Shown: one piece after another, positions 1 through 5,199 of the stretch
How the letters are laid out: every line of letters begins with the position of its first letter
Numbering within the stretch: position 1 is the first letter of the stretch
Source: Hyphomicrobiales bacterium
Lineage (GTDB): Bacteria > Pseudomonadota > Alphaproteobacteria > Rhizobiales > Aestuariivirgaceae
NCBI GenBank assembly: GCA_026996935.1
Contig: JALWJW010000112.1
Location: 1 to 5,702 of the forward strand
DNA length: 5,702 nucleotides
Direction of reading: 5' to 3'
Position numbers and translations under genes: made by a program
Notes under the pieces: generated by a model
What the model was told of the DNA's origin: nothing
Database searches by the model: none
The model's input: only the letters and a program-made list of their open reading frames with translations

Positions 1-1
1 A

Positions 2-18
2 TTTAGAATGCGTCTAAC
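2..18. promoter_or_regulatory. Irr (ICE)-like inverted repeat upstream of the peroxiredoxin
   Basis: TTTAGAA, 3 nt, then GTCTAAC. It contains a perfect TTAGA-N5-TCTAA inverted repeat (3-7 and 13-17). Against the Irr iron-control element as I remember it (TTTAGAA-N3-TTCTAAA), 12 of 14 arm positions agree. It ends 51 bp before the peroxiredoxin ATG, a normal operator distance, but no convincing -35/-10 pair is visible, so its position relative to the promoter is unknown. The consensus is from memory and the site touches the window edge, so this is a candidate only. Confidence 0.35.
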
Positions 19-56
19 TAATAGCTGGAATTTTATTACTGTTTTGAACATAAACC

Positions 57-65
57 AAGGAGAAG
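57..65 (+). promoter_or_regulatory. Ribosome binding site of the peroxiredoxin gene
   Basis: AAGGAGAAG lies 4 nt before the ATG at 70, with the AAGGAG core 7 nt before it. This is a near-perfect Shine-Dalgarno sequence. It fixes the start codon and suggests strong translation, as expected for an abundant antioxidant enzyme. Confidence 0.8.
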
Positions 66-69
66 CAAA

Positions 70-600
70 ATGGCTTTTTTGACAAAAGTACCTGATGCAA
101 CATTTCAAACTCGCGTGCGCACTGATGATGGGGGAGAAAACCCGTTTGACTGGAAACAGCTAACCAGTGATGATGTGTTTAAAGGCAAAAAAGTGGTTGT
201 CTTTTCACTTCCAGGCGCTTTTACACCAACATGCTCAACCAGCCACCTTCCACGCTATGAAGAACTTTATGACGAATTTAAAGCCCAGGGCGTTGATGCT
301 GTTGTTTGTTTGTCAGTCAATGATGCCTTTGTCATGTACCAATGGGGCGTTGCTCAAAAAGCTGAGAAAGTATTCTTGTTGCCAGACGGCAATGGCGAGT
401 TTACCCGTAAAATGGGTATGCTTGTTCAAAAAGAAAATCTTGGCTTTGGCATGCGTTCATGGCGTTATGCAATGGTTGTTGATGACAGCGAAATCAAACA
501 AATGTTTGTTGAAGCTGGCTTTGAAGATAACCACGGCGCGGATCCATTTGAAGTTTCAGATGCTGACACCGTTCTAAATTGGCTTAAAGCCAATTCATAA
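70..600 (+). CDS. Prx5-type peroxiredoxin (redoxin family), one-Cys form
   Basis: A 176-residue cytosolic thiol peroxidase of the PRDX5-like branch of the AhpC/TSA superfamily. It reduces H2O2 and alkyl hydroperoxides with a peroxidatic cysteine. The active-site loop PGAFTPTCS supplies Pro48, Thr52 and Cys55, and Arg132 in SWRYAMVV matches the conserved catalytic arginine. The block CLSVNDAFVMYQWG (80-93) is typical of this branch. Cys80 aligns with the non-catalytic Cys72 of human PRDX5. There is no cysteine near the C-terminus, so the PRDX5 resolving cysteine is absent; a one-Cys cycle recycled by glutathione/glutaredoxin or another thiol is inferred. No signal peptide is seen. The length is normal and the start is set by a strong ribosome site. 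It is a single-gene unit closed by a terminator. A role protecting a cell that imports Fe2+ is inferred from the neighbouring feo genes. Confidence 0.93.
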   Translation: MAFLTKVPDATFQTRVRTDDGGENPFDWKQLTSDDVFKGKKVVVFSLPGAFTPTCSTSHLPRYEELYDEFKAQGVDAVVCLSVNDAFVMYQWGVAQKAEKVFLLPDGNGEFTRKMGMLVQKENLGFGMRSWRYAMVVDDSEIKQMFVEAGFEDNHGADPFEVSDADTVLNWLKANS

Positions 601-623
601 AATTTTGAGCTTTGCGCAATCTT

Positions 624-654
624 AAAAGGGTCGACTCTGATCGACCCTTTTTTT
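624..654 (+). terminator. Intrinsic terminator after the peroxiredoxin gene
   Basis: An 11-bp perfect stem (624-634 with 641-651, core AAGGGTCGA/TCGACCCTT) closes a 6-nt loop CTCTGA. It is followed by T's (the run at 648-654 is seven T's, partly in the stem). It lies 24 nt after the peroxiredoxin stop, so it should insulate that gene from the feo operon. The A-run on the 5' arm gives some activity in the other direction too, but no minus-strand gene points at it. Confidence 0.9.
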
Positions 655-738
655 GTGCCTTCATCAGCTTATAATGTTGAATGTGACAGTTTGTCGTGTG
701 ATTTTTGTTGCGAGTTGTTCTTAATTGCGATATGTAGT

Positions 739-753
739 TGATAATCATTCGCA
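739..753. promoter_or_regulatory. Fur-like 7-1-7 iron box upstream of feoA
   Basis: TGATAATCATTCGCA agrees with the classical Fur 7-1-7 pattern TGATAAT-N-ATTATCA at 12 of the 14 arm positions; the right arm departs at two bases. Its position 5 bp before an FNR-type palindrome and 53 bp before feoA fits iron repression of ferrous iron uptake. In alphaproteobacteria the protein could instead be RirA or another iron regulator, since operator patterns there differ from those of enterobacteria. Confidence 0.5.
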
Positions 754-757
754 ATTG

Positions 758-775
758 GTTTGATCTAGATCAAAC
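758..775. promoter_or_regulatory. FNR/FixK-type anaerobic regulator box
   Basis: A perfect 18-bp palindrome, GTTTGATCTAGATCAAAC. Its core TTGAT-CTAG-ATCAA (760-773) matches the FNR/FixK/Dnr consensus TTGAT-N4-ATCAA exactly. Oxygen control of feo by FNR is known in E. coli and makes sense because Fe2+ is stable under low oxygen. The centre (766/767) is about 40 bp from the chosen feoA ATG, a distance discussed under findings. Confidence 0.85.
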
Positions 776-791
776 TGGCGAGCATTCAGTT

Positions 792-800
792 AGGCAGGTG
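792..800 (+). promoter_or_regulatory. Ribosome binding site chosen for feoA
   Basis: AGGCAGGTG places AGGTG 6 nt before the ATG at 807. It is the only good Shine-Dalgarno sequence near any in-frame start and is the reason for preferring 807 over the ATG at 891. Confidence 0.6.
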
Positions 801-806
801 TTAATA

Positions 807-1115
807 ATGAATATTCATTCGCAAATCGACAAACAAGCGATTTCCACCTCCTTGCCTTCTTCATTGCATCAGGCTTCGCCGCAAACAGCAATGCCGTTGA
901 TGCTGGCTTCACAAGGCGAAAAAATGACGGTTAGTGCCATTAAAGCCGACAAGTCGCAAGCCCGCCGCTTGGCTGATCTTGGCTTACGCGTTGGAAAAAG
1001 TCTTAATATCATTCAAAAAAACGGGGCAGGGGTTGTTGTTGGCATCCAGGGTCTGCGTTTGGCCATTGGCCCATCTCAAGCAAAAGCAATTTTGGTAAGC
1101 CCCAGCGTTTCATGA
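807..1115 (+). CDS. feoA: Ferrous iron transport protein FeoA
   Basis: A 102-residue small cytosolic SH3-like protein that associates with FeoB and is needed for efficient Fe2+ uptake. The FeoA domain covers about residues 30-98, with the signature RRLADLGLRVGKSLNIIQKN (53-72), then GAGVVVGIQGLRLAIG and a closing strand AKAILV. Residues 1-28 are a polar, Ser/Gln-rich extension with no match to the usual 75-85 residue family. The start at 807 was chosen because it has a ribosome site. The ATG at 891 would give a family-sized 75-residue protein but lacks one. A TTG in the same frame at 738 would run through the Fur-like and FNR boxes and was not used. It is the first gene of feoABC, 32 nt before feoB. 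The identity is secure; the start is less so. Confidence 0.85.
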   Translation: MNIHSQIDKQAISTSLPSSLHQASPQTAMPLMLASQGEKMTVSAIKADKSQARRLADLGLRVGKSLNIIQKNGAGVVVGIQGLRLAIGPSQAKAILVSPSVS

Positions 1116-1147
1116 TTCAGTGCTGATTCATTTCAAAGGGTAAACCC

Positions 1148-3544
1148 ATGGCCAAGTCATGCCACGATGATCCAAATAATCAGGACACTGTCAATAATAG
1201 CGCCCCCAAAATCGCCTTGGCCGGGAACCCCAATAGTGGTAAGACCACACTTTTCAATGCACTAACCGGCTCGCGACAACGTGTTGGCAATTGGCCAGGC
1301 GTGACCATTGATCGAAAGTACGGCGAATATAAAGACGAGCAGGGCTTGCTCAATATTGTTGATCTTCCTGGTGTTTATACGTTGCAACCGGCCCCTGATG
1401 CCAATGAAAAGTCACTTGATGAAACCCTGGCCCGTGATGCGATTATTGCCGAAGGGTTTGACATAATCGTCAATATTGTTGATGCATCCAATTTAGAGCG
1501 TAATCTGTATCTGACCGCTCAACTGATCGAAACAGGTCGCCCTGTCATCGTGGTTTTAAACATGATGGATGCCGTGGAAAAAGCAGGGGAAAAAATAAAT
1601 ACGCAAGCCCTTTCACAAAAATTGGGCGTTCCAGTTGTTGAAATGGTGGCAGCCAAAAAGCAGGGCGTATCAACCCTTATCTCTGAAATTCGCCAACTGC
1701 TCGAAAATAAAACAAAAAATCAATTTCCTCGCGCAAGTAACAAAATCAGCTATGCACCTGAAGTTGAAAGTGCCATCGCTCAGAACATCGGATTGTTACA
1801 GCAGACTAAGGAACCTGATACAAGATGGCTGGCGATACGGTTGATCGAGGCAGGCGCGTCAAAAAAAGTTTTTGGCAAATCAAACATTGATGAAGACCTA
1901 AAGCAACGTATCAAAGCTGTTTGCGAACAACTTGAACAATCCACAGGTGAAGACGGTGATATGCTGCTGGCAGACGGCTGGTATAATTTTGCAAACAACG
2001 CCACCCAGGTGGCTATAGAAAACGCTAAGGCGGACAAGCAGACCGCCACCGATAAAGTTGATCGTTGGGTTTTGCACCGTATTACCGGCCCGATCATTTT
2101 CTTAGTTGCTATTTATCTGATGTTCATGGCGACAATTAATTTCGGCGGCGCATTTATCGACTTTTTCGACATGGTTTCCAGTGCCATTTTTGTTGACTCA
2201 TCTCGTGCAGCCCTTGAATGGGTTGGCTTGCCTCAATGGCTGATTGTGACTTTGTCTGACGGCATTGGCGGTGGCATTCAGGTGGTGGCAACATTCATCC
2301 CTATTATTACCGTGTTGTTTCTCATTTTGTCGCTGTTGGAAGATTCAGGCTATATGGTTCGCGCCGCTTTCATTATGGATCGCTTAATGCGTGCCATTGG
2401 TTTGCCCGGAAAAGCCTTTGTGCCGTTAATTGTCGGCTTTGGTTGCAATGTCCCCTCCATCATGGCAGCCCGCACCTTGGAGCGCGAGAGAGACCGTTTG
2501 CTCACCGTGCTCATGGCCCCGTTCATGTCATGTGGTGCCCGTTTAACTGTTTATGTTCTTTTTGCCGCTGCGTTCTTTCCTGTCGGTGGTCAAAATATCG
2601 TCTTTGCGCTTTACCTGCTAGGGATAGCCGCCGCCATCGGGACCGGATTTTTACTTAAAAAAACCTTGTTGCAGGGCGAAAGCACACCGTTTTTGATGGA
2701 GCTGCCAGCCTATCACCTGCCCACATTATCAAATTTGGCGTTGCATACCTGGGCGCGGTTAAAATCGTTTATCTTTGATGCCGGGCAAATGATTGTCATT
2801 GTTGTGACGCTATTGTCAGTGGTAAATTCTTTGGGAACAGATGGCTCTTTTGGCAATGAGAACACCGATAAATCTATGCTGTCTGCCATTGGTCGCACCA
2901 TAACGCCCGTGTTTAAACCGATCGGTATTGAGCAGGATAACTGGCCTGCCACCGTTGGTATTTTTACCGGCATATTTGCCAAAGAAGCTGTTGTTGGCAC
3001 GTTAAATGCCCTCTATGGTTCAATTGATGAAAAACCAAAATCCCAAGGCCAGCCAGCCGATGAACTTAAGTTCTGGGAAAAGATTTCCCAAGCCTTTGCA
3101 ACCATACCGCAAAATCTGGCCGGTTTGGGTGCTTTAATTTATGATCCGCTCGGCCTTTCCGCTGTCTCGGCAAGTAAAAGCACAATCGCTCAAGATCAAG
3201 GCGTATCAAATGCCACCTTTGGCGCGATGGTCGAACGCTTTGACGGTAAAATCGGTGCGTTTTCTTATCTGTTGTTTATTTTGTTATACTTTCCCTGTGT
3301 TGCCGCCTTTAGCGCCATGGCTCGTGAAGTGGGCATACGCTGGGCCAGCTTTGCCGGGGCATGGACAACAGGCCTGGCATGGTTTGCCTCGGTCGGGTTC
3401 TATCAAATCGCCACATTTTCAGCCCATCCTCTTAGCTCAAGCATTTGGATCGCATCATTGTTTGTCGCAATGAGTGCATTTGTGATGTGGTTGCGCCATA
3501 AGTCGAAAAAAACCATCACTGCCTATGCGGCCAAAGGCATTTAG
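1148..3544 (+). CDS. feoB: Ferrous iron transporter FeoB (GTPase and membrane permease)
   Basis: A 798-residue inner-membrane Fe2+ importer of usual length. The N-terminal G domain has G1 GNPNSGKT (26-33), a G2 Thr53 within GVTID, G3 DLPG (72-75), G4 NMMD (138-141) and a G5 loop near AAK (168-170). A helical GDI-like linker follows to about residue 300. The permease starts near 313 and holds two gate repeats. It keeps the conserved cysteines Cys433 in GFGCNVPS, Cys462 in APFMSCGARL and Cys717 in YFPCVAA, which have been proposed to act in iron passage. GIFAKEAVVGTLNALYG (606-623 region) is another family block. The last membrane helix ends near 783, before a short basic tail. The start has AAAGGG 7 nt upstream. 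It is co-transcribed with feoA and feoC. The closest remembered match in style is the FeoC-partnered enterobacterial type. Confidence 0.97.
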   Translation: MAKSCHDDPNNQDTVNNSAPKIALAGNPNSGKTTLFNALTGSRQRVGNWPGVTIDRKYGEYKDEQGLLNIVDLPGVYTLQPAPDANEKSLDETLARDAIIAEGFDIIVNIVDASNLERNLYLTAQLIETGRPVIVVLNMMDAVEKAGEKINTQALSQKLGVPVVEMVAAKKQGVSTLISEIRQLLENKTKNQFPRASNKISYAPEVESAIAQNIGLLQQTKEPDTRWLAIRLIEAGASKKVFGKSNIDEDLKQRIKAVCEQLEQSTGEDGDMLLADGWYNFANNATQVAIENAKADKQTATDKVDRWVLHRITGPIIFLVAIYLMFMATINFGGAFIDFFDMVSSAIFVDSSRAALEWVGLPQWLIVTLSDGIGGGIQVVATFIPIITVLFLILSLLEDSGYMVRAAFIMDRLMRAIGLPGKAFVPLIVGFGCNVPSIMAARTLERERDRLLTVLMAPFMSCGARLTVYVLFAAAFFPVGGQNIVFALYLLGIAAAIGTGFLLKKTLLQGESTPFLMELPAYHLPTLSNLALHTWARLKSFIFDAGQMIVIVVTLLSVVNSLGTDGSFGNENTDKSMLSAIGRTITPVFKPIGIEQDNWPATVGIFTGIFAKEAVVGTLNALYGSIDEKPKSQGQPADELKFWEKISQAFATIPQNLAGLGALIYDPLGLSAVSASKSTIAQDQGVSNATFGAMVERFDGKIGAFSYLLFILLYFPCVAAFSAMAREVGIRWASFAGAWTTGLAWFASVGFYQIATFSAHPLSSSIWIASLFVAMSAFVMWLRHKSKKTITAYAAKGI

Positions 3545-3551
3545 GTGTGAA

Positions 3552-3779
3552 ATGTTAAAGCAAATCCAAGAGTTTCTGAAAAATCGCAAAGGGGCCTGCC
3601 TGAGCGATATTGCAACCCATGTGGGCGCAGATCCGCAAGCCGTTTCAGGAATGCTGGAAATACTTGCCGCTAAACACCGCATTCGCAAAATCGACAATGC
3701 GATGCCAAAATGTGGAGGCTGCACTCATTGTGTTCCCCAATCTCTCATCGTTTGGGAATGGTGCGGCGACCGCCCTTAA
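3552..3779 (+). CDS. feoC: FeoC-like winged-helix Fe-S protein
   Basis: A 75-residue small protein. Residues 1-48 look like a winged helix (MLKQIQEFLKNR, then SDIATHVGADPQAVSGMLEILAAKHRIRKI). A cysteine cluster follows: Cys54, Cys57, Cys60 (CGGCTHC) and Cys71 near the end. Enterobacterial FeoC is similar in size and also has four C-terminal cysteines that can bind an Fe-S cluster; its proposed roles are shielding FeoB from FtsH proteolysis or sensing oxygen/iron. The spacing here, CxxCxxC-x10-C, differs from the E. coli CxxxxCxxC arrangement as I remember it. Cys16 is an extra cysteine in the first helix-turn. The ATG at 3552 was chosen; its ribosome site AGGTG (3543-3547) overlaps the feoB stop codon, giving tight coupling. 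A nine-residue-longer frame from 3525 would overlap feoB. Confidence 0.85.
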   Translation: MLKQIQEFLKNRKGACLSDIATHVGADPQAVSGMLEILAAKHRIRKIDNAMPKCGGCTHCVPQSLIVWEWCGDRP

Positions 3780-3785
3780 AAACAA

Positions 3786-4430
3786 TCAGTCGGTTTCAAG
3801 CCGCATATCAAGATAATCAGAACAAATACCCGTCAGCTCTTCAACCCGGTCAGTAAAGAAGTGGCCGGTGCCTTCCATGACTTTGTGGGTAATGGTAATG
3901 CCTTTTTGGGCCTGTAATTTAGCCACAAGAGCATCGGTTGATTCTGCCGGTGTCACAACATCTTCTGAACCTGTCACAAACAAACCGGAAGCCGGGCAGG
4001 GTGCAAGGAATGAAAAATCATAATGCTTGGCCAATGGGGCAATTGAAAAGAACCCGTCAATTTCAGGGCGGCGCATGAGCAATTGCATTGATATCCAGGC
4101 ACCATAAGAAACACCGGCAACCCAACAGCCGCGAGATTCTTTATTAAAGCCCTGCATCCAATCAAGGGCAGCCGCTGCATCGGCCAATTCACCAGCACCA
4201 TTTTCAAATAGGCCTTGCGAGCGACCAACACCGCGAAAGTTAAACCGTAAAACAGAAAAGCCACGCGCCATAAACATATAATGAAGCGCATGAACAATCG
4301 GATTATTCATTGTGCCGCCAAACTGTGGGTGCGGATGTAAAATCAACGCCGTGGGCGCTTGTTTTTCAGGGCTTTGGTGGTAACGACCTTCAAGACGACC
4401 TGCAGGACCGGTAAAAATAACTTCTGGCAT
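3786..4430 (-). CDS. Alpha/beta hydrolase, COG2945 type
   Basis: A 214-residue cytosolic serine hydrolase-fold protein of unknown substrate. The family block HPHPQFGGTMNNPIVHAL (32-49) and the strand-loop LRFNFRGVGRSQG (61-73) are diagnostic. The nucleophile elbow is GVSYG with Ser108; the likely acid is Asp157 in GSEDVVTP and the likely base His190 in GTGHFF, so the triad appears intact. No signal peptide is seen. The ATG has AAGG 8 nt upstream on its own strand. It is transcribed away from iscR and towards feoC, with 6 bp between the two stop codons and no visible terminator between them. From memory, this family often sits beside the suf cluster in alphaproteobacteria, but what it does there is unknown and I assign no reaction. 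Confidence 0.88.
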   Translation of the reverse strand: MPEVIFTGPAGRLEGRYHQSPEKQAPTALILHPHPQFGGTMNNPIVHALHYMFMARGFSVLRFNFRGVGRSQGLFENGAGELADAAAALDWMQGFNKESRGCWVAGVSYGAWISMQLLMRRPEIDGFFSIAPLAKHYDFSFLAPCPASGLFVTGSEDVVTPAESTDALVAKLQAQKGITITHKVMEGTGHFFTDRVEELTGICSDYLDMRLETD

Positions 4431-4465
4431 TAAAACAACCTTGGATAAAATTTGACAGGAAGGGC

Positions 4466-4471
4466 ATTATA
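4466..4471 (-). promoter_or_regulatory. Possible -10 box of the hydrolase gene
   Basis: On the minus strand this reads TATAAT, 35 nt before the hydrolase ATG, which would give a leader of about 30 nt. No good -35 is present at 16-18 nt (the best is TCTGTT), so the promoter is tentative. Confidence 0.4.
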
Positions 4472-4519
4472 AAAGCTGCGGCAAAAAAACAGATAATAAA
4501 TTTAGAACGCGACAGTGGA

Positions 4520-4544
4520 GTAGTTGACTCTTATAGTCGGGTTT
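4520..4544 (+). promoter_or_regulatory. IscR type 1 operator
   Basis: The core GACT-CTTAT-AGTC (4526-4538) with flanks GTAGTT and GGGTTT agrees with the 25-bp E. coli IscR type 1 consensus, as I remember it, at 22 of 25 positions. The mismatches are the first base, the base after GACT and one base near the right end. It covers the -35 box and most of the spacer of the predicted iscR promoter. Binding of [2Fe-2S]-IscR here would shut off iscR and the downstream desulfurase gene, the standard feedback loop. Confidence 0.75.
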
Positions 4545-4552
4545 ATTATATC
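4524..4552 (+). promoter_or_regulatory. Sigma-70-type promoter of iscR
   Basis: TTGACT (4524-4529), a 17-nt spacer, and TATATC (4547-4552). Five of six -35 bases and four of six -10 bases match. The start would be near 4559, leaving an iscR leader of about 143 nt. The overlap with the IscR operator supports it being the real promoter. Confidence 0.65.
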
Positions 4553-4564
4553 AGGTCCATAAAG

Positions 4565-4581
4565 TTTAGAATAATTCAAAC
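4565..4581. promoter_or_regulatory. Irr (ICE)-like inverted repeat in the iscR leader
   Basis: TTTAGAA, 3 nt, then TTCAAAC; 12 of 14 arm positions agree with the remembered Irr element TTTAGAA-N3-TTCTAAA. It sits within a longer imperfect inverted repeat (4562-4583, one bulged A). It begins about 6 nt after the predicted transcription start, so a bound protein would block transcription. An RNA hairpin role is the alternative; T6 at 4591-4596 follows the repeat after 7 nt, but the stem is AT-rich and weak. Confidence 0.4.
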
Positions 4582-4613
4582 TTAGCTGCGTTTTTTATAA
4601 ATTCCGTCCAAAA

Positions 4614-4684
4614 ATGAAACTCACAGGTTTCATACACGTTCAGGACTGCAAAAAGCAAGGTTTCTATACAGACAGGCAAGAAAC
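4614..4684 (+). repeat. Repeats and possible alternative hairpins in the iscR leader
   Basis: ATGAAAC (4614-4620) and GTTTCAT (4627-4633) form a 7-bp stem with a 6-nt loop. GTTTCT (4660-4665) and AGAAAC (4679-4684) form a 6-bp stem ending 4 nt before the iscR ribosome site. AGGTTTC plus ATACA occurs twice (4625-4636 and 4658-4670, the second with one extra T), so the arms can exchange partners. No T-run follows either hairpin, so neither is a terminator. The function is unknown. Confidence 0.4.
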
Positions 4685-4701
4685 AGGCAGGAAAAAGGGC
4701 T

Positions 4702-5193
4702 ATGAAACTATCAACCAAAGGTCGTTACGCTGTTATGGCAATGTCTGACATTGCGCTTAACTCTGATGGCAAGCCGGTGTCTTTGGCCTCAATTGCCGAA
4801 CGCCAGCATATTTCACAAGAATATTTGGAACAATTATTTGGAAAATTGCGCAAAAGCGGTCTTGTGACCAGTGTTCGCGGACCAGGCGGTGGCTACCTGC
4901 TGGCCCGCCCTGTTGATGAGATTGTTGTTTCTGATATTGTTCTTGCCGCTGATGAACCTTTAACTGTTACCCGCTGCCAGGACGGTGATGCTGTCTCAGG
5001 CTGCATAAATGGTGATAAATGCGTCACCCACGAATTGTGGGCCGCCCTTGGCCGCCAGATTTACGGATTTTTAGCTGCCATCACTTTGGGTGATGTGGTG
5101 GGGAAGCGTAATCTTGCTCTTGAAGCCTCTATTCGTCGGGCAAAAGCCCATCCCGCGCAATCACAACCTGCAAACGTAACAGCACGAGTCTAA
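4702..5193 (+). CDS. iscR: Fe-S cluster sensing regulator IscR (Rrf2 family)
   Basis: A 163-residue transcription factor that carries a [2Fe-2S] cluster and controls Fe-S assembly genes. The N-terminal MKLSTKGRYAVMAMSDIALN and the recognition region ISQEYLEQLFGKLRKSGLV (37-55) match E. coli IscR closely, as does the wing RGPGGGYLL (59-67). Glu43, the residue linked in E. coli to discrimination between type 1 and type 2 sites, is kept. The cluster ligands are Cys92, Cys101, Cys107 and His110; the first loop is three residues longer than in E. coli (Cys92, Cys98, Cys104, His107), while the last two spacings are identical. The ATG follows a purine-rich ribosome site (AGGAAAAAGGG, 4689-4699). It is upstream of and probably co-transcribed with the desulfurase gene, and likely represses itself through 4520-4544. 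The C-terminal tail (about 147-163) is low complexity. Confidence 0.93.
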   Translation: MKLSTKGRYAVMAMSDIALNSDGKPVSLASIAERQHISQEYLEQLFGKLRKSGLVTSVRGPGGGYLLARPVDEIVVSDIVLAADEPLTVTRCQDGDAVSGCINGDKCVTHELWAALGRQIYGFLAAITLGDVVGKRNLALEASIRRAKAHPAQSQPANVTARV

Positions 5194-5199
5194 TTGAGT

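Larger units (their letters stand above)
655..806 (+). promoter_or_regulatory. Control region of the feoABC operon
   Basis: AT-rich non-coding stretch between the terminator and feoA. It holds the Fur-like box and the FNR-type palindrome listed separately, plus a short inverted repeat GACA-N3-TGTC (685-695) that I cannot assign. A TATAAT at 670-675 has no usable -35, because the -35 position falls in the terminator T-run. GATAAT at 740-745 could be a -10 with TTGTTC (715-720) at a long 19-nt spacing. AATAAT at 803-808 is another possible -10 but overlaps the feoA start codon. The true transcription start cannot be decided from sequence alone. Confidence 0.55.

Noticed and set aside
670..675. 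TATAAT as the -10 of the feoA promoter
   Set aside because: The -35 position falls in the terminator T-run with no TTGACA-like sequence; transcription from here would also give a very long leader.
738..806. Upstream TTG start adding 23 residues to FeoA
   Set aside because: It would make the Fur-like box and the perfect FNR palindrome coding, has no ribosome site, and the added residues match nothing in FeoA.
1780..2097. Minus-strand open frame of 105 codons within feoB
   Set aside because: Lies entirely inside the secure feoB frame and has a composition unlike a real protein, rich in Ser and Cys; a codon-shadow frame.
3455..3724. Minus-strand open frame across the feoB/feoC junction
   Set aside because: Overlaps two well-supported genes, shows no recognisable domain and has no ribosome site worth noting.
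3763..3773. GCGG-CGA-CCGC hairpin at the end of feoC as a terminator
   Set aside because: Only 4 bp of stem and no T-run on either strand; the convergent feoC/hydrolase pair has no visible terminator.
4501..4507. Third TTTAGAA half-site before the IscR operator as an Irr element
   Set aside because: The expected right arm reads GACAGTG, which shares almost nothing with TTCTAAA; a lone 7-mer in AT-rich DNA is weak evidence.
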